Shown: positions 6,824-10,723 of the stretch, piece after piece
Layout of the letters: each line of letters opens with the position of its first letter
Position numbering within the stretch: the stretch's first letter is position 1
Assembly: GCA_945982095.1 (NCBI GenBank)
Contig: CAMFRR010000013.1
Span: forward strand, 1-10,723
DNA from: an uncultured Bacteroidales bacterium
GTDB lineage: Bacteria; Bacteroidota; Bacteroidia; Bacteroidales; UBA932
Length of the DNA stretch: 10,723 nucleotides
Direction: 5' to 3'
Made by a program: the position numbers and the translations under genes
Notes under the pieces: model-generated
Told to the model about the DNA's origin: nothing
Databases searched by the model: none
The model's input: only the letters and a program-made list of their open reading frames with translations

Positions 6824-7192
6824 ATGGAAGAGAAAAAAGACGTAAAATTCACGGAAAATGAGATCGTGAAATACCAAGAGGAGTATTCTGAGCCAAAATT
6901 CTGGGACAAACTCAGGACTTTTGCCCTCAAGCTCGGCGAGAATGCCACCTATTATATATTGATACTTTATTATATGATGGAGTCTCCTGATGTCAAACTC
7001 GGCAATAAGGCCTTGATTATCGGTGCTTTGGGTTATTTCATCCTGCCTACCGACCTGATTCCTGACATGCTGCCTGTGTTCGGCTTTACTGACGACCTTG
7101 CCGCTCTCACTCTTGTCTACAAGACAATTCAGGCCTCTGTCACTGAAGAAATAGACGCAAAAGCCAAAGCCAAGGTGGCCGAGTGGTTTTGA
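6824..7192 (+). CDS. YkvA/DUF1232 family small membrane protein
   Basis: Function unknown. A 122-residue protein with the DUF1232 (YkvA) core at about residues 65-95: a hydrophobic stretch followed by LPTDLIPDMLPVFGFTDDLA, the hallmark of the family. A charged N-terminal region (MEEKKDVKFTENE) and an alanine/lysine-rich C-terminus (DAKAKAKVAEWF) flank it. The hydrophobic segments near 42-52 and 62-75 suggest membrane association. The frame extends upstream to a TTG at 6788, but that would put the inverted-repeat arm inside the protein, and the ATG at 6824 fits the family. The gene converges on ccsA, with the two stop codons 5 bases apart. It is probably monocistronic. Confidence 0.88.
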   Translation: MEEKKDVKFTENEIVKYQEEYSEPKFWDKLRTFALKLGENATYYILILYYMMESPDVKLGNKALIIGALGYFILPTDLIPDMLPVFGFTDDLAALTLVYKTIQASVTEEIDAKAKAKVAEWF

Positions 7193-7200
7193 TTCAATCA
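7190..7200. repeat. 11-base palindrome spanning both convergent stop codons
   Basis: TGATTCAATCA is an inverted repeat (5-1-5). Its left TGA is the ykvA-family stop and its right TCA is the reverse complement of the ccsA stop TGA. The single-base centre is too tight for a terminator hairpin, so transcription from either side must end inside the opposing gene or be terminated otherwise. Confidence 0.6.
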
Positions 7201-7983
7201 CCCGACATTGTAAGTGTGGACGCTGAGCCCACGGGCTGATGGCAGATAGTTTATGCCCCACCAGCACATCTGGAGAAACACGAATGCCAGGAGCAGTATC
7301 AGGCAGGCGTCTTTCCACTGGCCGGGGCATATGCGTCTGTAGTGCAGGTACAGCAGGTAGCACAGCCAAGTGATCGCAGCCCAGGTCTCTTTGGGGTCCC
7401 AGGCCCAGTAGTGGCCCCAGGCTTCCTTAGCCCACAAGGCGCCGAAAAGCATGCCGAAGCTCAGGAAGGCAAGTCCTACATACACCATATTATCCATGAT
7501 ATTCAGCTCTTTATGCATATCGCCCCGCTTTTTGATAAGCATATAGGCGGCCACCAGAGTCGCGGCGCCAAGAAGCCCATAGGCAAACATATAGACTATA
7601 ACATGAGGTGCGAACCAAGGGCTCTGCAGTGCGGGCATGAGCGATTTGCTGTGAATCTCAGGCTTCGCGAGGTTTATACATATGAATACAAAGGACATAA
7701 GGGTACTGAATGACAGTATCCACTTGTAGTGCCAGCGGCTGTAGACTATTATGCCGGCAAGAGCCAGGAAGAAGGAGTACCACATGCGGGTTTCTCCCAT
7801 GGTCCTCAGAGGAGGGCGTTCCAGGCTTATCCACATGCCCAAGATGAAGGCGAAATATATGGCCAGTCCTGCAAAGCTGAATGCGTACACCTTTGAAGCC
7901 TGTCCTTTCCATGCGAAGAAAGCGCCTGCTGCCCAGCATAATACTGAGGGCAGGGCAAAATATGCGAACAAATCCCAACTCAT
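7198..7983 (-). CDS. ccsA: Cytochrome c biogenesis protein CcsA (system II heme lyase subunit)
   Basis: An inner-membrane protein that, with ResB/CcsB, carries heme across the membrane and attaches it to CxxCH motifs of c-type cytochromes. The 261 residues include about eight hydrophobic segments. The tryptophan-rich heme-binding WWD motif WGHYWAWDPKETW is at 189-201. Candidate external heme-ligand histidines are His127 (FAPHVIVY) and His256 (SVHTY), flanking the WWD loop as in the family. The conserved PPLRTMGETRMW stretch is at 57-68. The start ATG overlaps the resB stop in an ATGA quartet (7980-7983), implying translational coupling. It is the last gene of the peptidase-resB-ccsA unit. No cytochrome with CxxCH is encoded in the window. 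Confidence 0.95.
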   Translation of the reverse strand: MSWDLFAYFALPSVLCWAAGAFFAWKGQASKVYAFSFAGLAIYFAFILGMWISLERPPLRTMGETRMWYSFFLALAGIIVYSRWHYKWILSFSTLMSFVFICINLAKPEIHSKSLMPALQSPWFAPHVIVYMFAYGLLGAATLVAAYMLIKKRGDMHKELNIMDNMVYVGLAFLSFGMLFGALWAKEAWGHYWAWDPKETWAAITWLCYLLYLHYRRICPGQWKDACLILLLAFVFLQMCWWGINYLPSARGLSVHTYNVG

Positions 7984-8885
7984 TTTTCTATAGGTTTAGG
8001 GGCCATGAACAGCATCAGACACAAGGCTCCTGCCAGCATCATGAAAATTCCTATGTATACATAGGGCAGCCATGGGTCTTTTACCATGAGGAATACGCTG
8101 TAGGGCGAATTGTCGCCCATGGAGCTGTCATAGCCGTACTGATAAATTTTCCACCCTTCTACCTTTAGAGCCTTGTTTACTTCTACAGTGCCCTGTGCTT
8201 GGCTGCCGTTCTTGCTGTGGACTGAGATATCCGATGCAAAACGTTTGGGACTTCCGTCAGGGTAGTATTCCACGCTGAAATCGTGCAGCTGTATCGCCAG
8301 TCCGGGTTCCACCACCTTGCCTTCTGCTGTGATTGCCTGCCATTCTGAATGCTTTTCATATACTGTCATCTGAAGCTGCTGCATGTCGGGATTTCCCAGG
8401 GTTGCGCAGGCTATGGCAATAAAAACTCCCAAGTGGTTCAGGATGAAGGGTATTTCACGCAATTTAAAGCGGGATATGTGGTTTAGGCATGCCAGGGCAT
8501 CTATAATCAGCATCCATGTCCACACAAGTACGAAAGGCCAGAAACTCAGCATTTGCGACAGCCAAGGTACTCCGTCACTGCGCAGTTGAGGCACCAGGCC
8601 CATGATCATTGTAAGGCCCAGGGCCCAGGTGATGGACGCTACTGCAGCTTCCCCGTGCATCATCCATCTGAATGCGTACACCCTCTTCCTGAGCATGAAC
8701 ATTAAGGCAATCAGAGAGAGAAGGATTGCAAGTATGATTATATTGGCAGGCCAGGCGAAGTCCTGCCAGGGCACAGGTCCGCAGGCAATCTGCAGGCCCA
8801 GACCCAGAGCGAATACAAGTCCTCCTGCCGCAAAGCCTTTTTCAATGGACCAATGCCTTTCCTTATTCAGATTTTCTGTAGTCAT
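7980..8885 (-). CDS. resB: ResB-like (CcsB/Ccs1) cytochrome c biogenesis protein
   Basis: The 301-residue partner of CcsA in system II cytochrome c maturation. Hydrophobic segments lie near 18-34, 47-66, 80-98, 112-134 and 147-163. A periplasmic domain (about 167-270) follows, then a last membrane segment (about 273-294). The stretch VEVNKALKVEGWKIYQYGYD (235-254) matches the conserved ResB region in which a substituted, glycine-containing strand ends in YQ. His151 in ILNHLG lies in a membrane segment and could contact heme (inference). The protein is at the short end for the family, but both ends look intact. It starts 9 bases after the M64 peptidase stop and overlaps ccsA by 4 bases. Confidence 0.88.
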   Translation of the reverse strand: MTTENLNKERHWSIEKGFAAGGLVFALGLGLQIACGPVPWQDFAWPANIIILAILLSLIALMFMLRKRVYAFRWMMHGEAAVASITWALGLTMIMGLVPQLRSDGVPWLSQMLSFWPFVLVWTWMLIIDALACLNHISRFKLREIPFILNHLGVFIAIACATLGNPDMQQLQMTVYEKHSEWQAITAEGKVVEPGLAIQLHDFSVEYYPDGSPKRFASDISVHSKNGSQAQGTVEVNKALKVEGWKIYQYGYDSSMGDNSPYSVFLMVKDPWLPYVYIGIFMMLAGALCLMLFMAPKPIEK

Positions 8886-8894
8886 AAGCCGCTG

Positions 8895-10124
8895 TTATTC
8901 TGCCTGTACAGTGTAGAAATCTATGATGCGGCGTATTGCACGCTGGCATACAGGGCAGAATGCCGGGGCCTGATTGGTGCGCATACGGCAGTCTCGCGCA
9001 GGGCGCCATACTCCTGTTTTCTGGTAGCCGGCTCCTTCGACAAGTTCCACTCCTTCTTCATTCATCATATCCTGCCATTTTGATGCAAAATCGTGGCAGG
9101 TGGTGATATTCTGTTCCCATGGTTCGGCGTCGCTCCTATAGTAAGGGTCTTCACCGCTGTCGTAGTCATATTCATCACCCAATCCCGCGAATGAATGGCC
9201 GAATTCATGAACGACTACAGGCCTGAACATAGGGTGGTGCGCAGTAGTCAGAGTGTAAGCATTGTATATGCCTCCGCCTCCGTAAGTGTCTGTGTTGGCG
9301 AGGATTATTATGTGCTCATAAGGCAGGCCATTGAGCAGCTCGTGCATTTTCTGTATGGATCCTGTGGTGAGGTAGCGCTCCATGTAGAAGGTGTCGAAAT
9401 GGGATTCGACGGCTGTGTTTTTCCATATGTTTTCGCGCGGTATGCTGACCCCGCTGTCTTTGGAAGCCGCCGCTACGGCGAGGAAGTTGAATCTGTCCTT
9501 CGTGCTTGCGAAAGGCTCGTGTGAGAAAATGGCATCAACGCATACTGTTGCGTCTTCATAGAATTTTTCCTGTTCTTCTGCCGTATAACCCTCGGCGATT
9601 ATGGCTACGTCTATGCAAGTGCGTGTGTCTCCGCCCTTGTGTATATATTTGACAGGGATTTCCGATATTTCAGCCCTCCTGGTCAGAATGTCGTCAGGAT
9701 GGACAATGTGGGTGTATGAACATATGGCAGTTCCCTTGTAGTCGTAGAGACTTACCGTTACATCTGCCTTTCTTTCCGGCATGGGGAGCAGGAAACTGTT
9801 CTGGAAGGACATGGCCTGGGTTTTGGCCTGCGGAATTGCCATCCATTCCTGGAACAGAGTGCTGAAAGACATCATATAAAGAGTATCGGCCGTTTCGGAA
9901 TCCTGCATCACTATGCTGCCGTTGCCTCTGAGCGGAAGTGACTTCATGTTTACTGTTCTTCCGTGCCAGCCCTCGCTGCCGGACATCTTGTCGAGGAAGA
10001 TTTGGGCAGAGCCGTTGCTGCCGGCGAATATATAATCCACGCGGAGGGTGGAGTCGGTAAGGCCTTGAGCGTATGCGGCCAGAGTGGCTGATAGCCCGAG
10101 AAGCAGAAGTGCCATTTTTTGCAT
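8895..10124 (-). CDS. Secreted M64 family metallopeptidase (IgA peptidase-like)
   Basis: A 409-residue predicted zinc peptidase of MEROPS family M64, exported across the inner membrane. The N-terminus MQKMALLLLGLSATLAAYAQ is a signal peptide with likely cleavage after AYA. Residues 21-150 form an N-terminal beta-rich domain; the catalytic domain follows. The zinc-binding helix HEFGHSFAGLGDEY is at 306-319, with His306 and His310 as ligands, Glu307 as catalytic base, and Asp317 a likely third ligand. A Met-turn-like CRMR is at 379-382 and a paired FCPVC at 389-393. The frame runs on upstream to 10352, but that extension lies over the promoter and the divergent pseudouridine synthase gene and would bury the signal peptide; ATG 10124 is therefore chosen (10115 is an alternative). 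It is the first gene of a unit with resB and ccsA. The IgA name comes from the founder enzyme; the real substrate is unknown. Confidence 0.93.
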   Translation of the reverse strand: MQKMALLLLGLSATLAAYAQGLTDSTLRVDYIFAGSNGSAQIFLDKMSGSEGWHGRTVNMKSLPLRGNGSIVMQDSETADTLYMMSFSTLFQEWMAIPQAKTQAMSFQNSFLLPMPERKADVTVSLYDYKGTAICSYTHIVHPDDILTRRAEISEIPVKYIHKGGDTRTCIDVAIIAEGYTAEEQEKFYEDATVCVDAIFSHEPFASTKDRFNFLAVAAASKDSGVSIPRENIWKNTAVESHFDTFYMERYLTTGSIQKMHELLNGLPYEHIIILANTDTYGGGGIYNAYTLTTAHHPMFRPVVVHEFGHSFAGLGDEYDYDSGEDPYYRSDAEPWEQNITTCHDFASKWQDMMNEEGVELVEGAGYQKTGVWRPARDCRMRTNQAPAFCPVCQRAIRRIIDFYTVQAE

Positions 10125-10144
10125 AGTCCACGTATTTAAAAATA

Positions 10145-10152
10145 CAAAGATA
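10145..10152 (-). promoter_or_regulatory. Predicted -7 promoter element of the M64-resB-ccsA unit
   Basis: On the minus strand this reads TATCTTTG, identical to the metF element, and ends 20 bases before the ATG at 10124. An A/T-rich inverted repeat GTATTT-AA-AAATAC (10132-10145) lies at the predicted start of transcription. No good -33 box is seen; its expected place overlaps the opposing promoter. Confidence 0.55.
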
Positions 10153-10166
10153 TGATATTTTATGAC

Positions 10167-10174
10167 TAAATTTG
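10167..10174 (+). promoter_or_regulatory. Predicted -7 promoter element of the RluA-family gene
   Basis: TAAATTTG is a perfect TAnnTTTG match ending 26 bases before the ATG at 10201. That spacing matches the other genes in the window and favours ATG 10201 over ATG 10162. No clear -33 box is present; its expected place overlaps the -7 region of the divergent peptidase gene. Confidence 0.45.
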
Positions 10175-10200
10175 CTCCCGCTAAGACAAATGACGATAAA

Positions 10201-10723
10201 ATGGAATACAGGATTCTTCCGGAAAAGGAATACGCAGACATAAATTCACGCATACTGTACGAGGATAACCATATACTAATTTTCAACAAGAATGTAGGAG
10301 AGATAGTACAGGGCGACAAGACAGGTGATGAGGCTCTGAGTGAAACCCTCAAGGCTTTCGTGGCTCAGCGCGATTCCAAGCCCGGCAAAGTGTTTATGGG
10401 GGTTCCCCACCGTCTGGACAGGCCGGTAAGCGGCATATGTATGTTTGCCAAGACTTCCAAGGCCTTGGAAAGGCTAAATGCAATGTTCCGCGAAGGCAAG
10501 GTCCACAAGACTTATTGGGCCCTATGCTGCAATGATGTGCCCCAGGGTCCTTCCGATGAGTTTACCCTGTTGGAGAACTACCTGATACGCAACGAGAAAC
10601 AGAACAAGAGCTATATTTCCAAGTCGGCGGATGCCAAGCTTGCAAGATTGAAATATCGCCGTATTGCAGCCACCAAACGTTATTTCCTCATAGAGGTGGA
10701 ACTGCTCACAGGACGTCATCACC
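10201..10723 (+). CDS. RluA-family pseudouridine synthase, 3' end missing
   Basis: Isomerises specific uridines to pseudouridine in rRNA or tRNA. The 174 visible residues begin MEYRILPEKEYADINSRILY and include the RluA-family entry LYEDNHILIFNK and the catalytic motif HRLDRPVSG (70-78), in which Asp73 is the nucleophile. The later KTYWAL and the terminal LTGRHH, which leads into the conserved GRxHQ-type motif, also fit. The gene runs off the right edge, and the C-terminal part is missing. An in-frame ATG at 10162 would add 13 residues but sits just before the promoter element, so 10201 is preferred. Which RluA subgroup and which target uridine cannot be told from this part. Confidence 0.9.
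   Translation, partial: MEYRILPEKEYADINSRILYEDNHILIFNKNVGEIVQGDKTGDEALSETLKAFVAQRDSKPGKVFMGVPHRLDRPVSGICMFAKTSKALERLNAMFREGKVHKTYWALCCNDVPQGPSDEFTLLENYLIRNEKQNKSYISKSADAKLARLKYRRIAATKRYFLIEVELLTGRHH

Noticed and set aside
6740..7369. Minus-strand ORF of 209 codons across the ykvA-family gene
   Set aside because: Its translation is low-complexity and proline/arginine-rich with no family resemblance, while the plus strand carries the clear DUF1232 motif.
10125..10352. N-terminal extension of the M64 peptidase to 10352
   Set aside because: It would overlap the divergent RluA-family gene, cross a perfect promoter element and place 76 residues before an obvious signal peptide.

Overview
The window looks like a fragment of a Bacteroidota (Bacteroidales-like) genome. 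Evidence: recognised families are typical of that phylum (DUF3667 zinc-ribbon membrane protein, M64 peptidase, dihydroorotate-dehydrogenase-like protein, metF-metH pair, split ResB/CcsA). Perfect matches to the Bacteroidota -7 promoter element TAnnTTTG also lie 20-26 bases upstream of four start codons, on the correct strand. The first 24 bases are not genomic: they match a Nextera/Tn5 library adapter including the 19-base mosaic end, so real sequence starts at base 25 and this end is probably a contig end.

Layout. Bases 25-3440, minus strand: a methionine module, metF followed by metH with a 10-base overlap; metH is cut inside its B12-binding domain by the adapter. Bases 3521-4306, minus: a DUF3667 membrane protein with its own promoter, and an 18-base perfect palindrome further upstream. 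Bases 4401-5898, minus: a two-gene unit of thiol peroxidase Bcp/PrxQ and a dihydroorotate-dehydrogenase-like flavoprotein, ending in a good hairpin terminator. Bases 6089-6688, plus: a flavin reductase-rubredoxin fusion diverging from bcp. Bases 6824-7192, plus: a small YkvA/DUF1232 protein whose upstream region carries a perfect 12-base inverted repeat and two candidate promoters. Bases 7198-10124, minus: a three-gene unit of secreted M64 metallopeptidase, resB and ccsA (system II cytochrome c maturation). Bases 10201-10723, plus: the start of an RluA-family pseudouridine synthase, diverging from the peptidase through a 76-base promoter region and running off the right edge.

Functionally, MetF supplies 5-methyltetrahydrofolate to MetH for methionine synthesis. 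The divergent Bcp and flavin reductase-rubredoxin genes suggest peroxide/oxygen defence in an anaerobe or microaerophile. ResB and CcsA deliver and attach heme to periplasmic c-type cytochromes, but no CxxCH protein is encoded here; the partner upstream is instead a predicted secreted peptidase. I see no mobile element, CRISPR array, tRNA or rRNA. The most interesting loose ends are regulatory: the ykvA leader inverted repeat, the palindrome upstream of the DUF3667 gene, and the peptidase-resB-ccsA arrangement. None is strong evidence of a wholly new system.
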